The translations under genes were made by a program, and so were the position numbers. From assembly GCA_018367495.1 (NCBI GenBank), contig JAGZGB010000090.1, positions 1 through 5,818 on the forward strand: a stretch of 5,818 nt of DNA. Reading direction: 5' to 3'. The DNA comes from Veillonella sp. (GTDB lineage Bacteria; Bacillota_C; Negativicutes; Veillonellales; Veillonellaceae). Each line of letters begins with the position of its first letter. The first letter of the stretch is position 1. Shown here one piece after another: positions 1-5,818 of this stretch. A model generated the notes under the pieces. It worked only from the letters and a program-made list of their open reading frames with translations. It did not search any database and was not told the origin of the DNA.

Positions 1-1432
1 ACATGATCTTGAAATTATTCCTGTTATCAACAAAATAGATTTGCCTTCTGCCGATCCTGATCGGGTTAAACATGAAATTGAAGATATCATTGGTTTAGAT
101 GCATCTGAGGCCGTATTATGTTCTGCTAAATCTGGTATTGGTATTCCTGATATTTTGGAAGCCATCGTAAATAAAGTTCCATCTCCACCAGATAAATCTG
201 ATGAACCTACACGAGCACTAATCTTTGATAGTCGTTTTGATGCCTATAAAGGTGCTATTGCGTACGTTCGTGTAAAAGAAGGGTCTATAAAGGCTAAAGA
301 TACGATTCGTATGATGCACGACAAAAAGGATTTTGATGTAACAGAGCTCGGTATCTTTACACCAAATCTTGTGCCTGTTCAGGAATTACCATGTGGTTCT
401 GTAGGTTGTATTGCGGCAAGTATTAAGAATGTAGCAGACTGTCACGTAGGTGATACGGTAACATTAGCTGATAATCCTGCACCAGAACCATTACCTGGTT
501 ATCGCAAAGCCGTATCCATGGTATATTGTGGCTTGTATCCAACAGATTCTAAAGACTATGAAAATCTTCGTGATGCATTAGAAAAGTTACAGCTTAATGA
601 TGCTGCTTTAGAATATGAAGCTGAAACATCTTTAGCATTGGGTTTTGGTTTCCGTTGTGGCTTCCTTGGTCTGTTACATATGGATGTAATTCAAGAACGA
701 TTAGAGCGTGAATATAACTTATCCCTTATTACAACAGCTCCATCTGTAAACTACAAGGTTTATAAGACGAATGGGGAAATGTTTGAAGTGGATAACCCTG
801 CTAAATTACCACCACCTACTGAAATCGATTACATTGAAGAACCATATGTTAAAGCTACTACAATTGTGCCTAAAGACTTTGTTGGTACTATTATGGAGTT
901 ATCCCAAGATAAACGTGGTGAATATCAATCCATGGAATATTTGGATGAAACACGTGTATCGGTTGTGTATCACTTGCCTTTGAGTGAAATTATTTACGAC
1001 TACTTTGATAAATTGAAATCTGCTACCAAGGGGTATGCATCTCTTGACTATGAGTTAATTGGGTATAAACAATCTCCAATGGTTAAGATGGATATTCTAT
1101 TAAATGGTGATCCTGTGGATGCATTGTCTATTATCGTACATAAGGACCGTGCTGCTACACGTGGTCGTGCGTTAGCTGAAAAATTAAAAGAATTGATTCC
1201 TCGTCAAATGTTTGAAATTCCAATTCAAGCAGCGGTGGGCACAAAAATTGTGGCTCGTGAAACCGTAAAGGCTTGGCGTAAAGACGTTTTAGCAAAATGT
1301 TATGGTGGCGATATTTCCCGTAAACGTAAACTCTTAGAAAAACAAAAAGCCGGTAAGAAACGCATGAAATCAGTGGGCTCTGTAGAGATTCCACAAGAAG
1401 CATTCATGGCTATTCTCAAGGTTGAGGACTAA
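1..1432 (+). CDS. lepA: Elongation factor 4 (LepA), 3' part
   Basis: This is a ribosome-associated translational GTPase that acts in the cytoplasm on translating or assembling ribosomes (back-translocation or initiation/biogenesis roles are reported for the family). The open frame enters from the left edge (first full codon at base 2) and gives 476 residues. The family is about 600 long, so roughly the first 120 residues, including the P-loop and switch motifs, lie outside the window. Visible are the G4 motif NKID (residues 10-13 of the fragment), the G5 motif SAK (41-43), then EF-G-like domains II, III and V. The [13 protein letters not shown] block (from 218) is typical of LepA/EF-G domain III. 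The LepA-specific C-terminal domain has a very basic stretch from GGDISRKRK (435 onward) and ends in AILKVED. A TTG at 41 is only an internal Leu codon after NKID, not a start. The frame is intact to the TAA at 1430-1432, and hemW follows after four bases. Identity is very secure. Confidence 0.98.
   Translation, partial: HDLEIIPVINKIDLPSADPDRVKHEIEDIIGLDASEAVLCSAKSGIGIPDILEAIVNKVPSPPDKSDEPTRALIFDSRFDAYKGAIAYVRVKEGSIKAKDTIRMMHDKKDFDVTELGIFTPNLVPVQELPCGSVGCIAASIKNVADCHVGDTVTLADNPAPEPLPGYRKAVSMVYCGLYPTDSKDYENLRDALEKLQLNDAALEYEAETSLALGFGFRCGFLGLLHMDVIQERLEREYNLSLITTAPSVNYKVYKTNGEMFEVDNPAKLPPPTEIDYIEEPYVKATTIVPKDFVGTIMELSQDKRGEYQSMEYLDETRVSVVYHLPLSEIIYDYFDKLKSATKGYASLDYELIGYKQSPMVKMDILLNGDPVDALSIIVHKDRAATRGRALAEKLKELIPRQMFEIPIQAAVGTKIVARETVKAWRKDVLAKCYGGDISRKRKLLEKQKAGKKRMKSVGSVEIPQEAFMAILKVED
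1424..1428 (+). promoter_or_regulatory. hemW ribosome-binding site inside the end of lepA
   Basis: GAGGA lies in the last codons of lepA, 8 bases before the ATG at 1437. It supports that ATG over the upstream in-frame TTG at 1422, which would overlap this very site and has no purine-rich sequence of its own. Its position suggests that ribosomes finishing lepA help start hemW. Confidence 0.75.
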
Positions 1433-1436
1433 TATA

Positions 1437-2621
1437 ATGAAAACAGATTTTAATACTTTGAATCTGTCTACACTTGGGGATATGGGCTTGTATGTCCATA
1501 TCCCTTTTTGTAAACAGAAATGTATGTACTGTGATTTTCCTGCCTATCAAAATTTACAAGATTATTACGAAACCTATGTATATGCATTAGCACAAGAAAT
1601 GGATCTCTGGTCCTCGGAACATCCAGAATCCACATCTAAATCGATTGATACAATTTACTTTGGTGGCGGTACACCTACAGAATTATCGATTCAACAGCTA
1701 CAGATGATTATTGATAAAATAAAAAGTACATTTACCATCAGTGAAAACTGTCATATGACAATCGAGTCCAATCCTGGTGAAGTTAATCTAGATTACTTAA
1801 CTAAATTAGTTAAACTGGGCTTTAATCGCATTAGTTTTGGTGTTCAAACCTTTGATGATAAGGCGCTTACCATGCTACATCGTAGTCATAATGGAGAAAA
1901 GGCTAAACAAGCTGTTTATGATGCTAAAGAGGCAGGTTTTACAGATATTAATATTGATTTGATTTATGGTTTGCCACGACAAACTTTAGACGATATTCAA
2001 CATAATTTAGATATCTTGAAAGACTTACCAATTAATCATATTTCTACGTATGGTTTGCAAGTTGAGGAAGGCACATATTTATATCATTTAGTTAAAAAGA
2101 ACCTCATTTCTATTCCTAGTGAAAGCATTGATGAAGCGATGTATGACACGATGATGGAAGGTTTAAAAGAACTAGGTTTTGAACGATATGAAATCTCCAA
2201 TTTCGCTAAGGATAATTCTTATAGTCGTCATAATTTAAAATATTGGCACTATGTAGACTATTTAGGCTTTGGTGCAGGTGCGCATTCCTTCTATGATGGA
2301 GTTCGTCGTAATAACAACTGCAATGTAATGCCTTATATACAGTCCGTTGATCGATATATTATGCCTACTATCGATACAGAGACTATTACCGTAGAGCGGG
2401 CTCAAGAAGACTTTTGTTTCTTAGCACTTCGTACTAAATGGGGACTTAGTGAGTTACAGTTTGAAAATAGATTTGGTATATCTGTTCATGATTTATTTGG
2501 TACTACCATAAAAGATTTAGTTACTAAAGGTCTATTGGAGTATCAAAATGGTAGTTATCATTTAACCTTTGAAGGTGCCAAGCATGGGAATTATGTGTTT
2601 AGTCAATTTATTGGTGAGTAA
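1437..2621 (+). CDS. hemW: Heme chaperone HemW (radical SAM, HemN-like)
   Basis: This 394-residue cytoplasmic radical-SAM protein belongs to the HemW branch. Characterised HemW proteins bind heme and pass it to target hemoproteins, and do not oxidise coproporphyrinogen III. The radical-SAM cysteines are C25-x3-C29-x2-C32, followed by D33-F34. True HemN has a further Cys at the F34 position, so its absence favours HemW. GGGTPT (76-81) is the SAM-contacting glycine-rich motif. HNLKYW (265-270) matches the HNxxYW heme-binding motif that marks HemW. The C-terminal part is the HemN C-terminal domain. The start is set at ATG 1437 because of the ribosome-binding site at 1424-1428. The gene sits four bases behind lepA, an adjacency conserved in Bacillota, and is probably on the same transcript. 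The older annotation as oxygen-independent coproporphyrinogen oxidase is the main alternative, and the motifs argue against it. Confidence 0.95.
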   Translation: MKTDFNTLNLSTLGDMGLYVHIPFCKQKCMYCDFPAYQNLQDYYETYVYALAQEMDLWSSEHPESTSKSIDTIYFGGGTPTELSIQQLQMIIDKIKSTFTISENCHMTIESNPGEVNLDYLTKLVKLGFNRISFGVQTFDDKALTMLHRSHNGEKAKQAVYDAKEAGFTDINIDLIYGLPRQTLDDIQHNLDILKDLPINHISTYGLQVEEGTYLYHLVKKNLISIPSESIDEAMYDTMMEGLKELGFERYEISNFAKDNSYSRHNLKYWHYVDYLGFGAGAHSFYDGVRRNNNCNVMPYIQSVDRYIMPTIDTETITVERAQEDFCFLALRTKWGLSELQFENRFGISVHDLFGTTIKDLVTKGLLEYQNGSYHLTFEGAKHGNYVFSQFIGE

Positions 2622-2692
2622 TTTCTCACAGTTTCTCAAAATCTAATATGTTAGTATAAATAGGATGATGATGAATAAGCATGCTAGATTTG

Positions 2693-2698
2693 AGGAGG
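2693..2698 (+). promoter_or_regulatory. Ribosome-binding site of the siroheme protein gene
   Basis: This is a perfect AGGAGG, four bases from the ATG at 2703. It is the strongest Shine-Dalgarno match in the left half of the window, although the spacing is short. No upstream in-frame start competes with it. Confidence 0.8.
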
Positions 2699-2702
2699 AA
2701 CG

Positions 2703-3305
2703 ATGAAGACATCTGTAATATTACACGGTTTACATAATGAATTTACATTAGATCAAATGAAAGCATGCATAGAACTGGCTGAAAAATATGGTGGATCCTT
2801 CCGTCATGTTGTAACAGGTATTCAAATTACAGGTATAGAAAAAGATGATAAAGAACAGCTTATCTCTGAACTGCCTGAAGGGGTAACTACTGTTATTCAT
2901 AGAGGTGTTAATTCCTTAATCGCCTGTATAGGTAAAGGTTATTGTAAAAATGGCCAAATGGAAACTAAAGAATTGGCTGATTATGTAGAGAGAAAACATT
3001 ACGGCCGTAAAACATCTCACAAGTGTAAAATCGGCATTAGTGGCTGTGGTCGAAATTGTCCAGATGCAATGGTAAAAGATATTGCCTTTATTGGTACATC
3101 CCAAGGTTTTATGCTGGCTGTTGGAGGTAATACGGGCATGAGACCAGAGGCTGGTAAAATTTTGGCCAGAAAGCTTACTGTTGAGCAATCCAAAAAAGCT
3201 GTAGATATCTTAGTAGATTGGTATGCAGAACATGGAGAGCCCCGTGAGCGTATGGGAAAACTATTAGAACGACTAGGTAATCCATTAGAAGGTGTAGAAC
3301 TATAA
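2703..3305 (+). CDS. Compact siroheme/[4Fe-4S] sulfite- or nitrite-reductase-like protein
   Basis: This 200-residue protein has no signal peptide or membrane segment, so it is expected in the cytoplasm. The N-terminal part (about 1-65) resembles the ferredoxin-like half-domain of nitrite/sulfite reductases, with R34 in a GGSFRHVVTGIQI segment comparable to the anion/siroheme-contacting arginine strand. The second part carries C75-x5-C81 and C115-x3-C119, the complete motif that holds a [4Fe-4S] cluster coupled to siroheme. K107 and K109 just before SGCGRNC match the KxK substrate-anion lysines of the family. Classical enzymes repeat this module and exceed 450 residues. This one has a single copy, like the low-molecular-weight assimilatory-type sulfite reductases known from Desulfovibrio and related proteins in methanogens. 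The cofactor set is well supported, but the substrate (sulfite, nitrite or other) is not decided by the sequence. No electron-donor gene is adjacent. It lies 81 bases after hemW and may share its transcript. Confidence 0.85.
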   Translation: MKTSVILHGLHNEFTLDQMKACIELAEKYGGSFRHVVTGIQITGIEKDDKEQLISELPEGVTTVIHRGVNSLIACIGKGYCKNGQMETKELADYVERKHYGRKTSHKCKIGISGCGRNCPDAMVKDIAFIGTSQGFMLAVGGNTGMRPEAGKILARKLTVEQSKKAVDILVDWYAEHGEPRERMGKLLERLGNPLEGVEL

Positions 3306-3401
3306 GTTGCTATATTTTAAGTGCTAATTGTTTTATAGATTCTTAATCTGTGTGTTTATCTAGAGAGTCATTTGTTTTTTCTGGTTTTTAGTAACAATAA
3401 A

Positions 3402-3535
3402 ATTATTACATATATAAACACTTATACTATTTTATGGGTTTAATAATAAAAATTTTATTAGACTATCATATTCTACATTTAGATTTTATGACATGACATA
3501 AATGTAGATAGTATAAGTGTTTTCTTATTATTACA
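3402..3535. repeat. Element bracketed by perfect 9-bp direct repeats (possible target duplication)
   Basis: ATTATTACA occurs at 3402-3410 and again, identical, at 3527-3535, bracketing the inverted-repeat structure almost symmetrically (5 bases to the left arm, 4 bases from the right arm). This is the layout of a small non-autonomous insertion with a target-site duplication, and no coding capacity lies inside. The repeats are AT-only apart from one C, so chance similarity in AT-rich DNA remains possible. No transposase is present in the window. The mobile-element reading is inference. Confidence 0.4.
3416..3522. repeat. Nested inverted repeat, 15-bp perfect outer arms
   Basis: The left arm AAACACTTATACTAT (3416-3430) is exactly the reverse complement of the right arm ATAGTATAAGTGTTT (3508-3522), 77 bases apart. 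Two further inverted repeats lie inside. One pairs 3438-3446 with 3455-3463 (GTTTAATAA/TTATTAGAC, one G-U pair). The other pairs 3473-3481 with 3499-3507 (CTACATTTA/TAAATGTAG, perfect), and its right arm abuts the outer right arm. As RNA the whole could fold into a closed three-way junction; as DNA it could form a cruciform. The right outer arm runs into a T-rich stretch, so a role in termination cannot be excluded. The pairing is seen directly; the function is unknown. Confidence 0.8.
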
Positions 3536-3542
3536 CTTTGAT

Positions 3543-3587
3543 TTTTTGACTAATTAATTAAAAATATTTAATTGTCTTTTTGACTAA
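3543..3587. repeat. 11-bp direct repeat pair flanking an AT stem-loop
   Basis: TTTTTGACTAA occurs at 3543-3553 and 3577-3587, a period of 34 bases. Between the copies, AATTAAA (3556-3562) can pair with TTTAATT (3567-3573) across a four-base loop, followed shortly by a run of five T. The set lies just upstream of the hrcA -35 box. It could be a tandem binding site for a regulator or a weak terminator. Neither TTGACT copy has a well-placed -10 box, so they do not look like promoters. Confidence 0.5.
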
Positions 3588-3622
3588 ATAGATATTATTT
3601 GGCTTTTTAAGGATTTTTTCGC

Positions 3623-3653
3623 TTGACAATTTTTTCCAATGTGATAATATTAT
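3623..3653 (+). promoter_or_regulatory. Sigma-A type promoter of hrcA-grpE-dnaK
   Basis: A perfect TTGACA -35 box lies at 3623-3628. The likely -10 is TAATAT at 3645-3650 (16-base spacer), preceded by TG at 3642-3643 in the extended -10 position. TATTAT at 3648-3653 (19-base spacer) is the alternative. The start point would fall near 3656-3661, directly before CIRCE, the usual arrangement for HrcA repression of a vegetative promoter. Confidence 0.85.
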
Positions 3654-3661
3654 ACATGCGA

Positions 3662-3688
3662 TTAGCACTCAAAGTTTATGAGTGCTAA
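3662..3688. promoter_or_regulatory. CIRCE operator (HrcA binding site)
   Basis: TTAGCACTC (3662-3670), a 9-base spacer, then GAGTGCTAA (3680-3688): both arms match the CIRCE consensus exactly with the canonical spacer length. HrcA bound here blocks transcription of the operon at normal temperature. Because it lies within the leader of the transcript, it can also form a stem at the 5' end of the mRNA. Confidence 0.98.
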
Positions 3689-3690
3689 CA

Positions 3691-3697
3691 AGAGGTG
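3691..3697 (+). promoter_or_regulatory. hrcA ribosome-binding site
   Basis: AGAGGTG, five bases before ATG 3703, fixes the start of hrcA. The in-frame GTG at 3682 lies inside the right arm of CIRCE and has no upstream Shine-Dalgarno, so it is not the start. Confidence 0.85.
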
Positions 3698-3702
3698 TCA
3701 TT

Positions 3703-4719
3703 ATGGATGAAAGAAAACAGCGCATCTTGCGAGCCATAATTGAAGACTACGTTAAATCTGCTGAACCGGTAGGTTCTAGGACGATTGCAAAGAATTATAA
3801 TCTTGGTATTAGTCCAGCAACAGTACGAAATGAAATGTCCGATTTAGAGGAGTTAGGCTATTTGGAGCAACCTCATACATCGGCGGGACGTATTCCTTCA
3901 GCTAAAGGCTATCGCTTATATGTTGACTCTATGTTGTGTCGACAACCTGTTCCATTACAGGATGCTGAAAAAATTGAAATGTTATGGAAACATTCTAATG
4001 GATCGACGAGTGAACTTTTCTTAAACATGGCTAAATTATTATCACAAGTTAGCCATAGCATGAGTTTATTCTTAGCTCCAGCCCATGATAGAGCATTAAT
4101 TAAATACATTCATGTATTGCCACTCGATTCACATCAAGCTGTCATGGTTGTCATTACTGAAACTGGTGCTCTTGATAATGAATTAATGTACTTTAGTGAA
4201 GGCGTTTCGCCTGATGTATTACAAAGTTTAGCTATACAATTTAGCAATGCTTTACAGAATTTAAGTATTGGTCATGTAACGGCTGAAGCATTAGGAACAC
4301 TTTTGATTCATATGGAAGCTCCCCAAGGGATTCTGATGATCCTTTCAGAAACATTATTACGAGCAATTAATAAACGTAAGTTGTTCTATTCTGTAGGTAC
4401 CACAGAGTTGTTAAATCAACCAGAGTTTAAGTCTGTTGAAAAGGTACAACCCTTGCTTTCATTAGTGGAAGAACAAAATCAATTGGGACAACTATTAAGA
4501 GATGATTCACCTACACCTGTAAAGGTAAAGATTGGCAATGAAAATGATACCGAAGCACTTCAATCAATGAGTGTGGTACAAGCTGATTTTACAAATCAAG
4601 ATCAGCCTATCGGTACTCTTGCTATTCTTGGTCCAACACGAATGGAGTATGGTCGTATTATTGGTCTGTTGTCTCATATGAAACATATGATGGAATCTAT
4701 GGTAAAAGAACATAAATAG
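3703..4719 (+). CDS. hrcA: Heat-inducible transcription repressor HrcA
   Basis: This 338-residue DNA-binding repressor of class I heat-shock genes binds CIRCE as a dimer, and in the family its activity depends on GroEL. The N-terminal winged-helix domain spans about residues 1-75. It includes EPVGSRTIA (21-29), the recognition-helix region GISPATVRNEMSDLEELGYL (35-54) and the wing QPHTSAGRIPS (56-66), all hallmarks of HrcA. The rest is the GAF-like dimerisation domain with its inserted subdomain, ending in a methionine-rich helix. Length is normal for the family. It is the first gene of its operon and sits 14 bases after its own operator, so it is autoregulated. grpE follows after 12 bases. 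Nothing suggests damage or transfer. Confidence 0.98.
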   Translation: MDERKQRILRAIIEDYVKSAEPVGSRTIAKNYNLGISPATVRNEMSDLEELGYLEQPHTSAGRIPSAKGYRLYVDSMLCRQPVPLQDAEKIEMLWKHSNGSTSELFLNMAKLLSQVSHSMSLFLAPAHDRALIKYIHVLPLDSHQAVMVVITETGALDNELMYFSEGVSPDVLQSLAIQFSNALQNLSIGHVTAEALGTLLIHMEAPQGILMILSETLLRAINKRKLFYSVGTTELLNQPEFKSVEKVQPLLSLVEEQNQLGQLLRDDSPTPVKVKIGNENDTEALQSMSVVQADFTNQDQPIGTLAILGPTRMEYGRIIGLLSHMKHMMESMVKEHK

Positions 4720-4731
4720 AAAGGGCATATA

Positions 4732-5277
4732 ATGGCTGAAGAACAAGACATTAAACAAGAAACAGTGGACGAAACAGTGGAAGCTACGAATGTAGAGGAA
4801 CCAACTGTTGAGGAAGCTGAAGAAGTTGTGGCAGATGCAGCTCAAGTATTAGAGGAGCTCAAAGCAGACTTTGATAATCGCTATAAGCGTTTACAAGCGG
4901 ACTTCGATAACTTCAAACGTCGTACTAATCAAGAAAAAGAGCAACTTGCAGGATATGTTAAAGGGGATGTACTTACAGATTTACTTCCTGTATTAGATAA
5001 CTTTGAACGAGCTGTTCAAAGTCCAGTAGAAGGTGATGTAAAGGTATTCCTTGATGGATTTATCATGATCCATCAAAACTTGATGGCTATGTTATCTAAA
5101 CACGGTTTAGCCGTTATCGATGCGGTGGGTAAACCATTTGATCCAAATTTCCATCAAGCAATTATGCGAGTGCCGTCAGATGAATATGAATCTGATACGG
5201 TATGTGAAGTATTACAAACTGGCTATACTGTTGATGGTCGTTGTATTCGTCCAGCAATGGTAAAAGTTGTTGAATAG
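4732..5277 (+). CDS. grpE: Nucleotide exchange factor GrpE
   Basis: This 181-residue cytoplasmic co-chaperone releases ADP from DnaK so that ATP can rebind and the substrate be freed. The first 35 or so residues form a highly acidic, Glu/Val-rich disordered tail. A long coiled-coil helix follows, with the conserved LQADFDNFKRR segment (FKRR at 61-64), then the helical dimerisation part with DLLPVLDNFERA. The C-terminal beta domain that contacts DnaK includes GKPFDPNFHQAI (133-144) and ends PAMVKVVE. Length is typical. The start is ATG 4732 with AAAGG at 4720-4724 upstream, and the gene is 12 bases behind hrcA, so both share the CIRCE-controlled transcript. dnaK, its partner, follows directly. 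Confidence 0.98.
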   Translation: MAEEQDIKQETVDETVEATNVEEPTVEEAEEVVADAAQVLEELKADFDNRYKRLQADFDNFKRRTNQEKEQLAGYVKGDVLTDLLPVLDNFERAVQSPVEGDVKVFLDGFIMIHQNLMAMLSKHGLAVIDAVGKPFDPNFHQAIMRVPSDEYESDTVCEVLQTGYTVDGRCIRPAMVKVVE

Positions 5278-5290
5278 ATTATAAAGGTTT

Positions 5291-5818
<528 letters not shown>

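Larger units (their letters stand above)
3306..3661. other. Long AT-rich non-coding region with nested repeats
   Basis: These roughly 356 bases separate the siroheme protein gene from the CIRCE operator. No plausible gene is visible. The best small frame (ATG at 3434, 20 codons) lacks a ribosome-binding site and lies within the inverted-repeat structure. The region holds a nested inverted repeat (3416-3522) bracketed by 9-bp direct repeats, an 11-bp direct repeat pair (3543-3587) and the hrcA promoter (3623 onward). No GC-rich stem followed by a U-tract is present, so a textbook terminator for the upstream gene is not evident. Confidence 0.8.

Noticed and set aside
1422..1436. TTG 1422 as the hemW start, overlapping lepA
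   Set aside because: The Shine-Dalgarno GAGGA at 1424-1428 would be inside the coding sequence and is correctly placed for ATG 1437 instead.
2916..3188. Minus-strand open frame of 90 codons opposite the siroheme protein gene
   Set aside because: It is a shadow frame with no ribosome-binding site and no recognisable protein features, lying fully inside a well-supported gene; the other antisense frames opposite lepA, hrcA, grpE and dnaK were rejected for the same reason.
3319..3327. AAGTGCTAA, an 8 of 9 match to the right arm of CIRCE
   Set aside because: The left arm is absent at the required 9-base spacing upstream (3301-3309 does not resemble TTAGCACTC), so a single half-site just after a stop codon is most likely chance.
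3335..3351. Short hairpin AGATT-CTT-AATCT as a terminator of the siroheme gene
   Set aside because: The stem is five AT-rich pairs plus wobbles and is followed by GTGTGTTTATC, not a U-tract; too weak to call.
3434..3496. 20-codon frame starting at ATG 3434 as a small protein gene
   Set aside because: There is no ribosome-binding site, it lies wholly inside the inverted-repeat structure, and its composition simply reflects AT-rich DNA.
3682..3702. GTG 3682 as an alternative hrcA start
   Set aside because: It lies within the CIRCE arm, lacks a Shine-Dalgarno, and the extra residues are not typical of HrcA.

Overview
The window is an AT-rich bacterial chromosome segment with every gene on the + strand. 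In order it carries the 3' part of lepA, hemW, a small siroheme/iron-sulfur reductase-like gene, a roughly 400-base non-coding region, hrcA, grpE and the 5' part of dnaK. The order lepA-hemW-hrcA-grpE-dnaK is the heat-shock neighbourhood known from Bacillus and many other Bacillota. The perfect CIRCE operator, the low GC content and the protein sequences all fit Bacillota. My impression from protein and codon style is a Negativicute close to Veillonella, but that is recognition rather than a search result.

Positions 1-2621: the lepA (EF4) reading frame enters from the left edge already at the G4 motif of its GTPase domain and ends at 1432. hemW starts four bases later, with its ribosome-binding site inside the end of lepA, so the two are almost certainly co-transcribed and probably translationally coupled. 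hemW encodes a radical-SAM heme chaperone, not a true coproporphyrinogen dehydrogenase.

Positions 2622-3702: after an 81-base gap comes a 200-residue protein with the complete siroheme/[4Fe-4S] cysteine set of sulfite/nitrite reductases, in a very compact one-module form. It is not part of the usual lepA-hemW-hrcA block, so it looks like a lineage-specific insertion. It is followed by a long AT-rich non-coding stretch. That stretch holds a 107-base nested inverted-repeat structure (15-bp perfect outer arms, two inner hairpins) bracketed by perfect 9-bp direct repeats. Next come a pair of 11-bp direct repeats and then the hrcA promoter and CIRCE. The nested element is the least explained signal in the window; it could be a MITE-like mobile remnant, a structured RNA, or the transcription boundary between the two gene groups.

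Positions 3703-5818: hrcA, grpE and dnaK form the class I heat-shock operon. HrcA binds the CIRCE element just downstream of the promoter and represses the whole operon. GrpE is the nucleotide exchange factor for DnaK, and DnaK is the Hsp70 chaperone. dnaK runs off the right edge after 171 codons, just as the conserved phosphate-2 loop begins.
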